Below are positions 25,106 to 50,779 of a stretch of 64,000 nucleotides of DNA, one piece after another; the first letter of the stretch is position 1, and each line of letters opens with the position of its first letter. The stretch is from assembly GCA_030268105.1 (NCBI GenBank), contig BSDZ01000030.1, forward strand, positions 62,001 to 126,000, given 5' to 3'. Source of the stretch: Volvox africanus (Eukaryota > Chlorophyta > Chlorophyceae > Chlamydomonadales > Volvocaceae). The notes beneath the pieces are model-generated. The model was not told the origin of the DNA, made no database searches, and was given only the letters and a program-made list of their open reading frames with translations. Both the position numbers and the translations under genes were made by a program.

Positions 25106-27804
25106 AGGCCAAATGCTGATACATCTCAGGAGACAGCAAACGGTGTGAGGCAACATGGAATTACCTTTTTGTGGGAGAGGCAGTGTGTTTGTGTTTGGGA
25201 GGGGAAGGGAGAGCGGGAGGCGGTCAGAACTAGTGTCGGTTGCTGTGACGTCCGGGTGATGGGTCGGCATGACCCTGCATCATTCTGAACATAACTCTGC
25301 TTCCTCCCGCTCCCGCCCAATCGCCCTGCTTAGTAATAAACTAAATCAAACGCCGCCGCCGTCTCCGTGCAGTTCCTTGAGGCTCAGGTGCCACAGCTCG
25401 CTACCTGGGTGTCCTTCGGCCGCCACTTGGAGCTGTGCTGCCATGCCATGGTGTGGGTCGTCGCCTTCATCGTTTGGACCAGCGCTGGGGCCAACCTGGT
25501 ACCTGCGCTCAGTGGTCTCACGATGCTGCTGTTTATGGGTCGCCTGACGCTGTTCGGTCTCGTGACGGACAAGCTCAGCACGGCGGTGCTGGCCTTGTTG
25601 GAGATCCTTAGCGACTCCAGGTTAGTTACTTTTGAGCGCAGTTAGTTGTGAGCGAGAGTATGTACGCGGTGTGAGTGCGGTGGTGACGGGTGAGGGGGTG
25701 AAGATAAGAAAGTGCGTCAGTCGGTTGGTTGGTCAATAGAACCGCAGCGCAGAACGCGCGTTGTAGGTCGCGACGTGCGCGGGTACGTACCAGCCCTGGT
25801 AGTACGAATCCGCAGCGAGCTGCGTTCGTGCACCGCAGAGAGACAACGGCTGGCGGGGAAGGGTGAAGTCCAAAGTGCAAGTCAGGCAGTGGTTATGCCC
25901 CAGGGTGGGGGGATGGGGGGAAAGTCCAGAGCTGAGGTGTATGTGTGTGTGTGCACGCTAGCCCGCACGGCATCAATTAGAAGGCAGGACAGGCAGTCGC
26001 GGTGCGTGCTATGTGGAGGCCGAGGTGAATTTTTTGCCTATTTGCTGCCCTCCCCCTATGTTGCTGCGAGAGCCGGCAACAACCTTCCCCACCTGCGCGG
26101 TATTTACCTCTACAAGTATTCTTACGCCCTTCACGCTTTTGTGGCAAAGGTTTGGACAGTAGTACGACATACGTACGACTTCCTTGATCTTCCTTTCCAC
26201 TCCCGGCGTGTGATGTCATATATGGTGATACGGCAGGTACTTCTTCTTGTTGATCGGCACTGTGTACGGCGGCTTCCTCCTTGCCGTGGCGGGTCTACGG
26301 CAAGCGAACGAGCGCAACCCCCGGGTCTATTCGGCGCAGCTGTTCACGGTGCTGCTGGGGGACTTCCAGAGCGACCAACTGACAGACCAGGACAATGTTT
26401 GGTGAGCTAGGGCTAGTTGCTAGGGCCCCGTATAGCCCCCTTTCTCCTCCTGGGGATTCCGCCGACGTTATGTGGCTATATCTGTGAGCAACTGCTTTGC
26501 TTTGCAAAACATCTCATGGAAGCGCGGATGTACCTCCTTAGTGCCTGATCCTTACCTAAATGAAGAAGGTGAGGGTGGAGAAGAAGAAGAAGAAGAAGAA
26601 GAAGAAGAAGAAGATGATGATGATGATGAATATAGGTGATAATGAAGAAGATGATGATGATGACGATACGGTACGATACAACAATGGTAACATGTTCGCA
26701 CGCATCTACACGCATTTCTCCCTCAGGCGTTACCCCGGATTCTCGCTGGTCCTGTTGTCCATCTACGCCATCCTCATGTTGATCGTGTTCATGAACTTGC
26801 TGATTGCCACAATGAACGACACGTACGACCGAGTCAAGGCAAGTGCTCGCGTGTGCGCGTGCGTGTGCGTGCGTATATGTGCGTATGTGTGTGTATGTGT
26901 GTGTATGTGTGTATGTGTGTATGTGTATGTGTGTAAGGCTTCGCACAGCTGAAGTGCTCGCCGGTACTTCCCGTACTACTTCCCGTACTGCTTCCCGTAC
27001 CTACTCCGTGCCCGCAGGAGTTCTGTGAAGTGGAGGTGATGCGGCTGCGCTCGCACATGATGGTGTTTGTGAAGGACTTTATGGAGCGCAGCACGCAGTC
27101 ACAGGTGGGCATTTTTGTGTAAAGGGAGATCACTGACCCGTGGGTCGGTGACCAAGCGAGCGGCCGATGGGTCCAGCTGCACCCAGTGGGATGTGGTGAT
27201 GATTACCAAGATGCTCATATGCTTCTACCGGTCCACTATGTCATACAGCCACACCACCCTTGGCAGCCTCGGCACCTTGCACCTTCCCCTCCCCCCACTA
27301 ATCCGGTCAGATTCGTGGCGCCCTCGTTTTTGCGCATCACCGCTTTTCTGCATCGTTTAATTTCTGATGCCCGAATCCTGAGCATTGCCCTAAGCATTAG
27401 CCCCGACGTTGCCGCCTGGTCTCACGCCGTTCTCCCGCTCTTTTCCTGTCTTGCCCTAGCACCTGGAGCCGCTGGAAGGTGAGGCCCTGCACCTGCTGCT
27501 GCGTCCCGAGGCGGTCAGGTCCAGCCACCTCCTCACGCTTGGCTCCGCCGACCCCGCCTCGGACCACAGCTCCTGGGTTGGGCGTATCACGTACATGCGC
27601 ACCTCCATCGTACGGGAGGTTTCGGAGGTGATACGACAGCGCTGTGACGCCCAAACGGCGGCTATTTCCACACGGTTTGATGACGTGGAGGGGGAGTTGA
27701 TGGGCGTGACAGGGGACCGACTGGCGGCTATGGAACGGCGGATGGAGAAGTTGGAGCGGGGCATGGAGGTGCTGCTGTCGCACAGGGGGGCGGAGACAAG
27801 TTAG
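8631..27804 (+). CDS. ankyrin-repeat TRP/polycystin-like cation channel, copy A (27 exons, 1627 aa)
   Basis: Exons: 8631-9203, 10080-10235, 11469-11621, 12443-12562, 13455-13523, 14527-14649, 14992-15087, 15601-15795, 16073-16297, 16577-16699, 16981-17147, 17435-17807, 18318-18404, 18849-18995, 19336-19560, 19919-20042, 20629-20738, 21134-21292, 21824-21990, 22879-23080, 23517-23643, 24140-24345, 25373-25620, 26237-26401, 26727-26838, 27018-27104, 27460-27804. All phases join, and every exon has a partner in copy B. Residues 1-191 are a disordered head ([10 protein letters not shown]). Residues 192-357 hold ankyrin repeats ([40 protein letters not shown]). A helical middle follows. Six hydrophobic segments lie at about 1243-1480, with pore loop FTVLLGDFQ and S6 [17 protein letters not shown]. 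The tail ends in a coiled coil ([16 protein letters not shown]). Likely a membrane cation channel; ion selectivity and stimulus cannot be read from sequence. Confidence 0.85.
11029..11284. mobile_element. foldback (inverted-repeat) element in intron 2 of channel A
   Basis: Two perfect 68-bp inverted arms (11029-11096 and 11217-11284) enclose AT-rich sequence. That sequence contains a second, nested inverted repeat (GAGAGAGTATGTATATA near 11151 and its complement ending near 11213). Outside the arms, TAATAAAACTTT near 10963 pairs with AAAGTTTTATTA near 11294, so the original arms were longer and the left one has an insertion. The structure resembles a non-autonomous foldback/MITE element. No transposase is present. 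Confidence 0.7.
11636..11715 (+). repeat. imperfect GCTACT/GCCACT repeat
   Basis: Degenerate trinucleotide/hexanucleotide repeat just after the exon 3 donor in channel A. Confidence 0.7.
12003..12330 (+). repeat. 14-bp tandem repeat in intron 3 of channel A
   Basis: About 23 copies of a 14-bp unit, CATCCCGCATATCA, with a few single-base variants near the right end (CATACCG). Fourteen is not a multiple of three, so the apparent His/Ser-rich open frame is an artefact. Confidence 0.9.
12759..13058 (+). repeat. CT-rich microsatellite (CTCTCCCT)n/(CT)n in intron 4 of channel A
   Basis: About 300 bp of TCTCCC/CT repeats. Apparent Leu/Ser/Pro and Arg/Glu open frames on both strands come from the repeat. 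Confidence 0.95.
13805..14215. other. AT-rich island in intron 5 of channel A
   Basis: Two very AT-rich blocks (about 13830-13975 and 14100-14215) flank ordinary sequence. The first contains the inverted pair TTGTATTA/TAATACAA around TACATG. The composition is unlike the surrounding introns and resembles organelle or inserted DNA. I recognise no gene. Confidence 0.5.
16241..16680 (+). repeat. gene-conversion tract 1, copy A partner of 36133-36572
   Basis: These 440 bp run from the end of exon 9, through intron 9, to most of exon 10. They match 36133-36572 in copy B over the same length with one mismatch that I can see (G at 16391, T in B). Most other introns of the two genes show no similarity. 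Confidence 0.9.
19354..19681 (+). repeat. gene-conversion tract 2, copy A partner of 39385-39711
   Basis: Covers most of exon 15 plus about 120 bp of intron 15. It differs from copy B at only about six positions, including one 1-bp indel. Confidence 0.85.
22769..22830 (+). repeat. (GATCCC)n hexamer repeat in intron 19 of channel A
   Basis: About ten copies of GATCCC. The apparent Asp/Pro, Asp/Arg and Gly/Ile open frames are repeat artefacts. Confidence 0.9.
24503..24590 (+). repeat. TATATGAG/TATATG microsatellite
   Basis: Repeats of GTATATGA and GTATAT in intron 22 of channel A. Confidence 0.8.
24640..24866 (+). pseudogene. AT-rich decayed coding segment of unknown origin
   Basis: The plus strand gives one frame ([18 protein letters not shown], then after one stop [20 protein letters not shown] and [14 protein letters not shown]). 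It ends at a TAA that overlaps the stop of the minus-strand transposase fragment. The single internal stop and low GC suggest decayed bacterial or organellar coding DNA. I do not recognise the family. Confidence 0.3.
24863..24988 (-). pseudogene. IS256/Mutator-type transposase fragment in intron 22 of channel A
   Basis: The minus strand reads [15 protein letters not shown], then [19 protein letters not shown], then YSKDLRL and a stop (41 codons). This matches the C-terminal region of Transposase_mut/IS256 enzymes, where a K-W-x-x-KYP motif, a second Trp, NW and FF are followed by P-E-x-R-x-(I)YTTN. The fragment stops exactly where the IYTTN motif should start, and no catalytic domain lies upstream, so it is inactive. 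Codons are very AT-rich, unlike the host exons. A bacterial (for example rickettsial) source is inferred, not shown. Confidence 0.7.
24990..25112. repeat. foldback with (TA)n core in intron 22 of channel A
   Basis: ATTTGGCCTGTGATAT at the left pairs with ATATCACAGGCCAAAT at the right. The core is a long TA run (about 25044-25102) interrupted near its left end. It lies directly next to the transposase fragment. Confidence 0.75.
26578..26632 (+). repeat. (GAA)n followed by (GAT)n
   Basis: Trinucleotide microsatellite in intron 24 of channel A. Its Lys/Met and His/Leu open frames are artefacts. Confidence 0.9.
26839..27017 (+). other. GC-AG intron 25 of channel A
   Basis: The donor is GCAAGT instead of GT, directly after the codons for DRVK. 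The intron ends at CCCGCAG. Copy B has the same GCAAGT donor at 45158, so the non-canonical site is conserved. Confidence 0.75.
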
Positions 27805-30800
27805 TGTGTGCAGGGACGGGATAGGATAGGAGAGAAGAGGAGAGGAGAGGAGATATATAAAGACGCGGCGAAGGTAGGGGCCTTACGTGGGCCTTACGTG
27901 GGCCACGGCAGGATTAGGTCTGAAACGAAGCGACGGAGAGCACCTGGGGCGTGTCATATCCTTCGTGTGTGTACGGCCTATCGTACGGCATGTCGTATGG
28001 CATATCGTTCACTTCATGTAGGCAAATCAGCAGTGTTTCACCATACGGTCCTTCTCCCTCTCAGCTGCATCTCCGTAACAGCTGGATGGTGCTGCATTAA
28101 ATCGCGCTGCATTCGGCCTACCCTGTACCGGTTTGGGTCCGAAATATATAATAAAACAGAAATATAATATTTTTAAGAGTTGGGCGGTTAGGATGGCGTT
28201 AAATGTCGGTCGTACGGCGCGATATTCATATTCACCATGGGCGTGATCGACCCGACGGACGCATGCGACATGTTAGGGTGTGTGAGTGGTAAGGGCGCCG
28301 TGTGATGGCAAGAGACTATCCGACAGAAATTGTCAGTCTGACTGATGGAAAGATGGTGCTTTGCCGAATTGGACCCAGCTATTGCTAGGTTGATGCTGCG
28401 TGGGGTATCCGGTTTTGGATCGGTTGGCTGGTGGCCCGAGCGCGTGGGTTGTTGGGGAGGATGGGCAGGCAGGGCGGCATATCGCTGCTAGAACGTCAAA
28501 GTGCGAAACACATACGCACACATATACACACACATATACACACACATACACATACCTCGCGTACACCACAAACAGCTGAATCATGTTCGCTAGTATTGCC
28601 TGAGATCGATATGTCTATTTATTTTTAGAAGCCATGTATTCGCGCGCAAGTCAAAATTGTATGCACAATTAGATAGAAAGGGAGATATACGCAGTGATGG
28701 TGAAAGATTATGGCATCTGCGCATAAGTCCTGGTTGTGGTGGGTAAATGTCTGTTAAATGTCGTGCTGTCGCCGGAACGGACTGGAGTGACATGCGTCGT
28801 CGTCTTGCTCGAGCCCTCCTCGCACTTGTGTCTGCGGATCAGCGGGCGGGAGGCAAGCGTAACAATATTAGAAGCCCCAAGCGCGATGCTTTCGACAAAC
28901 GTGTGGTTTGTTGTTGTGGGGTTTCAAGGAGATAGGCTGTTTCCACTCATTTTGTGAGTGAACGCAACTGATCAACTAACTCCTTGACCAAATCAACGGG
29001 TGCTGAAATATATTTTCTCCGAAACACAACGCAGATCCCCCCAGGTCGGGCTGCAGGCATGAAGACTGTCGTACGGTGGCTGATGCTCGGTGAGGTGGTC
29101 GTGATCGCCAGTCTTCCGAGCGCTGCATGACTCTGTCTTCATGCGGGCGAGCTAACGCAGGTCTTTTAGAAAATTCACGTCGTACCGCGTCATACCGTGA
29201 AAAGCACATTCTTGCCCATCCTTCTTGTCTTTTCCCAGACGTGCCGTAGTTCGTTCCAATGGTCTGTTGGGGTGCGCCACTGACACATCGATTGGTCCGT
29301 CCTCCCCCCACCGGGAGCCCCAATCGAGGACATCTGCAGCACGGATGAATCGATCACATTCTGCTCGGCGGCGATTCATGCAGCATGCTTTATTTGAACC
29401 CCCCTCCCTCTTTTGCGGTTGCCACATATCCACACATAATACGCACATGCACTTTGGAGCGGTGGTAACTTCCCGCCGCAGAGCATCCTCCGTTGCAGTT
29501 AATGCCCTTCAATGATGCGGTCGATGGCCAATATATTTTTCGTTGTGTGGCCCTGCCGTAGAGCCGCTGTCCATTTCAATTATAGATATATGGGATCAGG
29601 TATACGGGATCAGGGACCTGGGGTAATCAGACGAGAACGCGCTAATGTCACTTTTGGGCACATGCGGATATTGCAATGGGCCTCAGGACAAAAACTACGG
29701 ACGAGGAGAGTTCAGAAGGGTGGCGGGGGTCCGGGTCGGGTTTGCTGCTAGGCCAGCCCTCCCCGCCTTCCAATCTTCCAATCCTTCCACTCTGTGTTGT
29801 GTTGCGCATGTTATGGCGGTAGTTCTGATGAACTATAGTAAACTGTGTTGCATTTCGTAGAGCAAATGCGGTCCCGCGTATTCAAAGAAACACCAGTACT
29901 TCCCACATCTTGCAATTCCAGAGGTTAGGTTAGGTTACTTTCATGACATTAGCCCAACGCAGCGCATGGAGCCGAATGAGAGGGCCTTAGTGACCTTGTT
30001 AATGGAAATGTAGCCTGTTCGTTACACGCACGTGCCCAATTATTACATAGATAAAAAGGAATATGAATTAGTATACTTTAGGGGTTCTCAGGGAGTTCGG
30101 AAACCTGCATCTTGACCAATGTTCAGTTACGCAGGCTCACGCGACGGCCACGCCGGTCCCTCATGAATAGGTGCTAGAACCAGGGGACGGGAGGTAGGAA
30201 CAATCCCATTACAGTTCCAATGCCAGTTCCGTAATATTAGGGCGGTATTTAGGGACAGAGGGGCAGGGAGACCTGGAGGGACGATGAGGGACCGAGAACG
30301 GAGGTCGCGCCAGTGGCAACGACAGAGTTGTATAATGCTTGTAAAAACTTTATTACTACATAAATAGGCAAGGTATATAGATATCACTCGTAAACTGTCG
30401 TTGCGCCCAAAGCTCTGACTGCGGCGCACTGCGACCCCAGGGACCTGCCGATCTGAGCGATTCAAGTCCCGTACCACGACGTATATAACAATAATTTAAG
30501 TTCTTGAAAATTTTACTAGCACTCCGCTTGCTGCCCGCCAGCCGAGGAATCGCATCCTTGGGCAGGTAGAAACCAAGAGTACGACATGAGAGTTGTGAAC
30601 TGTTCGATGGTATCTGCTGACCCAGATGGAAAAACCTGTAGATGTGTCATTCTTTACTGTATACCCTACTTTACCACAGGCTGAGAAATCAAAGCCTGAC
30701 TCTGGCGATCCTTTGTGCGTGCTTCCCTATTCCTGTTGAAGACTTCTTAGCATTCTCATAGCTTAGTTCAGAATGCTTCATCAAAAGCTTCTGGGTTCAA

Positions 30801-30886
30801 AGCTAGCCGTTGAAATTGTCTTATTGGTGAGAATGCCAGCTTGACTATGAGAACCGGTAGTCAATTGCAACGAAGGAGGCTATTTC
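27805..30886. other. intergenic region between channels A and B
   Basis: About 3.1 kb after the TAG at 27802. It holds a short CACACATATA microsatellite near 28510-28550 and several small open frames, none with a recognisable domain or splice pattern. I see no similarity to the region upstream of copy A. It presumably contains the 3' UTR of A and the promoter of B. Confidence 0.4.
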
Positions 30887-46439
<15,553 letters not shown>

Positions 46440-49400
46440 GTTGCGGGGAATTAGATGCCTGGGGGCGGCACCAGGACATTGGGCAAACGCGTTGGATGCT
46501 ATGTGGAGTTGATGGTGGCGTTTGTATAGGGCATTGGCTGGCACTGTTTGATGGCTGGGGAAGGGGCCATGTAAGATGGACTAAGGGTACGTCTGGTCGA
46601 AAGTAGCCTTGAGCGCAAGTAGTTCTGAGTGGACGCAGATGCATACGGCCGCGGATGCATACGTGCGCCGATGAGGGATGAGGCGTTCCGGAAGGGAAAT
46701 GCCGCCCAGCTGAATTCGGGGTACGAGCAGCCTCGGACCCGGGTGCAGAACCCCCATGGGCGCTGCCCTAATGGAGGCTCAGCGATTTGTAGTGCGCTCG
46801 CGCCATATAGATAAGCAGGTTCTTACAGAGGCTTGCCTGGGGTGGCTTGGTCCACCGTGCGTGGAAATCGTAGGCAGCGCGGGTAGAGAGGGGCCAAGGG
46901 GAAGGGGCAGGTCCTGGGTTTGGGGTCGGGGACACTTCTTCCACTGCTCTCCGTCGCCTGTCGGAGCCCTTCTGGAAAATGAAGGGAGGGAGGGCAGGAA
47001 GGCAAGTCGGCAAACCACAACGAAACGAACGAATGACTGTGGAAGGAGTAAAAATGCGGGGAAGTGGCCAGACAGTTCTGACCCTGTGCTTGTATGTGTG
47101 TGTTAATCTATGTATGATGGCATGTTGGATGTGGAAGGGGAGGTGGATCGCGCCAACAGTGCTAACTAGAACCCTGGCAGCAATAGCTGAAGCCTTGAGC
47201 CATAATAAAGGTTTGGTGGGTTAGAACTGCTACTGTTGCTGCCATAGCTGTGTGCCATAACCTCTTCCCTCCCAGTTGCATGCGCCATACCTCGCTTTGC
47301 TATATGCATTTAGCCGATTTTTGATGCCGTAAATAAATGCCATGAAAGCGATGTGTAGATTGTAGCAGCGGCCAAGGAGGGTTGGTTGTACCCCTTCAGA
47401 TGGATGGAGTGGCCATGACGAGCCTCTTTAGCGATCACTTTACATATATGTATATGCAGTTGTTTGTAGTGCATGGAACGGGCCGGGGAGAAGGGTCAGG
47501 CGAATCGCGAAAGGTGTCGCCTTCCGTGATGAGGTGGGGCTTGGGGACCGGAAGAGGCGCCTTCTTATGCATGTGGAAGCGCTCTGATGTCGCCTTCAAA
47601 AAGAGTAATGTTTGAGAGAGAAACCGCCGGCGAAAAGTGGCGGGGGTAGGTCCTATATGCGCACGTTTATGCACGCGAAGGTTTCATATATATGGCTGGT
47701 GGCCGAGAGCCGACCCCAGGAGGGCTCATTGGAGGTTGATTACTTCAAAACTGTCGCATACACCATCAGACGGATAATGCTAGGTGCAGGAGAAAGCTAA
47801 CAGAGCAATGCCGCAAACCGCCAAGAGGCGGTGGTGACGCATCGCCACTCCAGTAGGACCAGTAGGACCAACCAGCGTGCGCTATCTGTTCAGTAGAACC
47901 TTGAAATACATCTCGTGTGACGCGAGCTGCAAAGCCGGATATTTATGTTAGTATGTTTGTACGTATGTTCATAGGTATGGAAGAGTAGGTGTGACCGAGG
48001 CGCCCTGCATAGGCATGAGACGGTGTGCGCACCCATGCGTAGCCACGTCAAATCAATGGGGATCCTACCCACCGCCGTATTATTTTCGAGCCTGTCTTGA
48101 TGTATCTATCTATAATTTCTCATCAGTTTTGCGCCGAGTGCGGCTCCACGCGACGATGTGGAAGTGTGATATGTAGTTGTGGCAGGACGCACCATTGCCA
48201 AACGTCACCCTGGCCCCTCCATCAGCCCCCTGCTGGTCCCAGGGAAGTGGCGGCACCTCAAGGGCCTGAGACGTGGCAGGGGTCATCCATAGCAACACTT
48301 GCTTGAATAAGCGCGCACAGCATCCCGAGAACTAACGTGTCCCCAAGTTTGGCTTAGGGTGCGTTTGGCAGCTAGCGGTGTTGCAGACATTTGTTTGTAT
48401 GCCTCACCAGGATGATCAGGTAAACTGCGCGTTAGGCCCTCATCCCCCCCCTTGTACAGTCATTGTGTGACTCAGTCCGCATTGGTTGATTGTTGATAGA
48501 GGCTGCTGGCATGTGGGGATCGGGGACAGAACGACAGGCAGACAGACAGGCAAGCGGATGTACAACAGAACAGCATTCGTAGGGACTCGTGGGTTGTCAT
48601 GGAGGTCAATCATTTCCATCATGCCTCATTTTTCGAGACCTACCGCCTACTGAATCAGGACTGAGCGGCAGAAGGATGGCCTCTTTGCCCAGGGGAACCT
48701 CTCGCGCACTCCTGTGCGCGTATCTATAAGCCCTCGGGAAAGGCCGGCACCTGCATATTTCCATCCTGGATCTGACTTCCGATCTTGATGACCCCTTGAG
48801 TCACCCCTTCGTGCCGTCCAGTTCGTTCTTGTAAAGCGGTGTGAAACGATTGTATAAATAACGCAGTTCGCGAACAAAAGTGATCGCTTGGTGAAATGGA
48901 AATGTTAAGGAAGGCATCGGAAGGGTCGGTTGGTATGGCGCGGTATCGTATGCAATACTCTTGACAAACCCCTCCCGGCAACCAGAGGGCTACTTGTACA
49001 GCAGCCACGATTTCTTCAAGACAAGGTCTGCTTCCATGATGGCTGAACAGGCATTTTGCGGTCATTTACCCAAGATCAGTAAGGTATCAAGCAATGGCTT
49101 GGTGCACTCAGCGATGGGCAGCTCCTGGGCTGCTTGCTTGTCGTTGGGTGCTTCTTATCTGCCTCGTATCTATGTAGCCGCCTAGCCTGCAATCCTCGCC
49201 AGCACACGCAGGTTACCCGAATCCCAGGCATCCACCGCATTGCCAACGATCGTGTCAAGTTCTCCATGGGGCCCACTTCATTCCCCCCGCAAATCCCGTC
49301 TTTCTGAAAGGCGACATCAGAATGTGTTGTTAAGGACGCTCCGTTCAATAATTTCATGTTGTGCATACAGCGTAATCGCCCGGGGGTTATGGCTATGGCG

Positions 49401-50779
49401 CATTATGTTGCTGCTGTGTGGCCGACGATGGTGCAACTGATGCGCAGTGTAGGTTATTAAGTTAATTTCATCCATTCAGTCTGCTATAAGTTATGTTGTC
49501 TCACAAGGTAGGATCTCCGTGCTGAAGACCTAGACTGCTTACATGACATCCAATATGGAGAGAATTTCCAACTTGCCTTGGTAAGAAAGTTCGCTGGTCC
49601 CGTTGACGGAGCTTTCATGACAACCAGAGCAGAGAGCAGAGTGGCAGCTTGGCGGTTGTCGGAAGAATGTTATCGGCTCTGCCCTAGTGTACGAAAGCAA
49701 GTTGCCCTGCTCTCTGCTCCGTAGTCACACCACATCAAGTCATCAGCTCAACAAGTCACCATAAGCAGACGCTTTATTATGTAGGCCCTTGCCACCAGGG
49801 CTTTGTTGTATCCCTCTTCACTGCTCATGCACATATCTGCACGTCTAATCGTTAAGTGCCAAGTGCTCGGCGGCATGTTTGGCATCCGCACCAATGCGTC
49901 GCCAGGCTTTGTGTCACCAATGGACGTTGGATCCCTTCATATTGGTGGCGTCGGTAAGTGGGGGATACCGTCAGTCTGTTCCCGGTATTCTTTGGGGTCG
50001 CGCTTGTAATCCTTCATGAAGCTTACTTGTTCCTTTCTTCGGGTTGAAACACAACGCCCGGCTAGTATTCCATCAAGACAGCCTGCCTATCCGAGATACT
50101 GCATTGCATGCATGTAGTGAGCCGGTTGTAATTGAGGTCATTTGGACAAAAGCATGTTTATCCTGACTTGAAAATGGGGGATGGGGACGGCGCTAGAACA
50201 GGAGCTTTGGATTTTTGCTTGTTGGGGTTCCAATCTTGAAAAATTTATGGCATTAGGAAAGGAAAGTCGCTGAAGAATGCAAACCCGATTTGGTTACATA
50301 TGTAGCTCTTGAGCATCATACATCATAATTAGTGTTTGGTTAAGATCTTTATTCGATCCGATCAGCACTCCATGTACGTGCATCTTCTTCACAAACCTCG
50401 TGATCCTGCTGCTGTTGTCTTACATGACGTTGACCTGCTGTGGTGCTGATGTGGTTTAAAATGACAGGAAGCCCACCCCAAAAGCTCCGCCGCTTAAACA
50501 GGTGGCTACAAGGTACATCGCATTAGGATAAGTTACGGAGTATCTGGGACTGGCCACTAAGGTGAGGCACTGAGGCCCCTTTGAATCGAAATCGGCGACG
50601 TTGTCGTAACCAACTCAACGAACTTGCTTACAAATCCACTAACCAGTAACCACTACAGTAATTCATCTTTCCAGTAACGTGATACTTTTTAATTATAGTG
50701 AATCTTCTTATATCACATTAGTGTTCGGAGACCATGCCACACGTTCTTTGGAAAGCCTGGTAAAAGCAAAATTGACATT
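46440..50779. other. 4.3-kb interval without a confident gene
   Basis: It begins with the 3' UTR of channel B. Possible exon-like pieces on the plus strand are 48985-49030 (EGYLYSSHDFFKT, then AAG/GTCTGC) and 49212-49307 (acceptor CACACGCAG, VTRIPGIHRIANDRVKFSMG). A third is about 49846-49951 (VKCQVLGGMFGIRTNASPG, ending at a GTAAGT donor). I cannot join them into one gene or assign a family. The rest shows no structure. Confidence 0.3.
46570..46574 (+). terminator. TGTAA polyadenylation signal of channel gene B
   Basis: A TGTAA pentamer lies 131 nt after the TAA stop of copy B. TGTAA is the usual polyadenylation signal in Chlamydomonas and relatives. No equally placed copy is seen after copy A. 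Confidence 0.5.

Noticed and set aside
30430..30480. tRNA-like B box (GATTCAAGTCCC)
   Set aside because: No matching A box or cloverleaf pairing could be found nearby.
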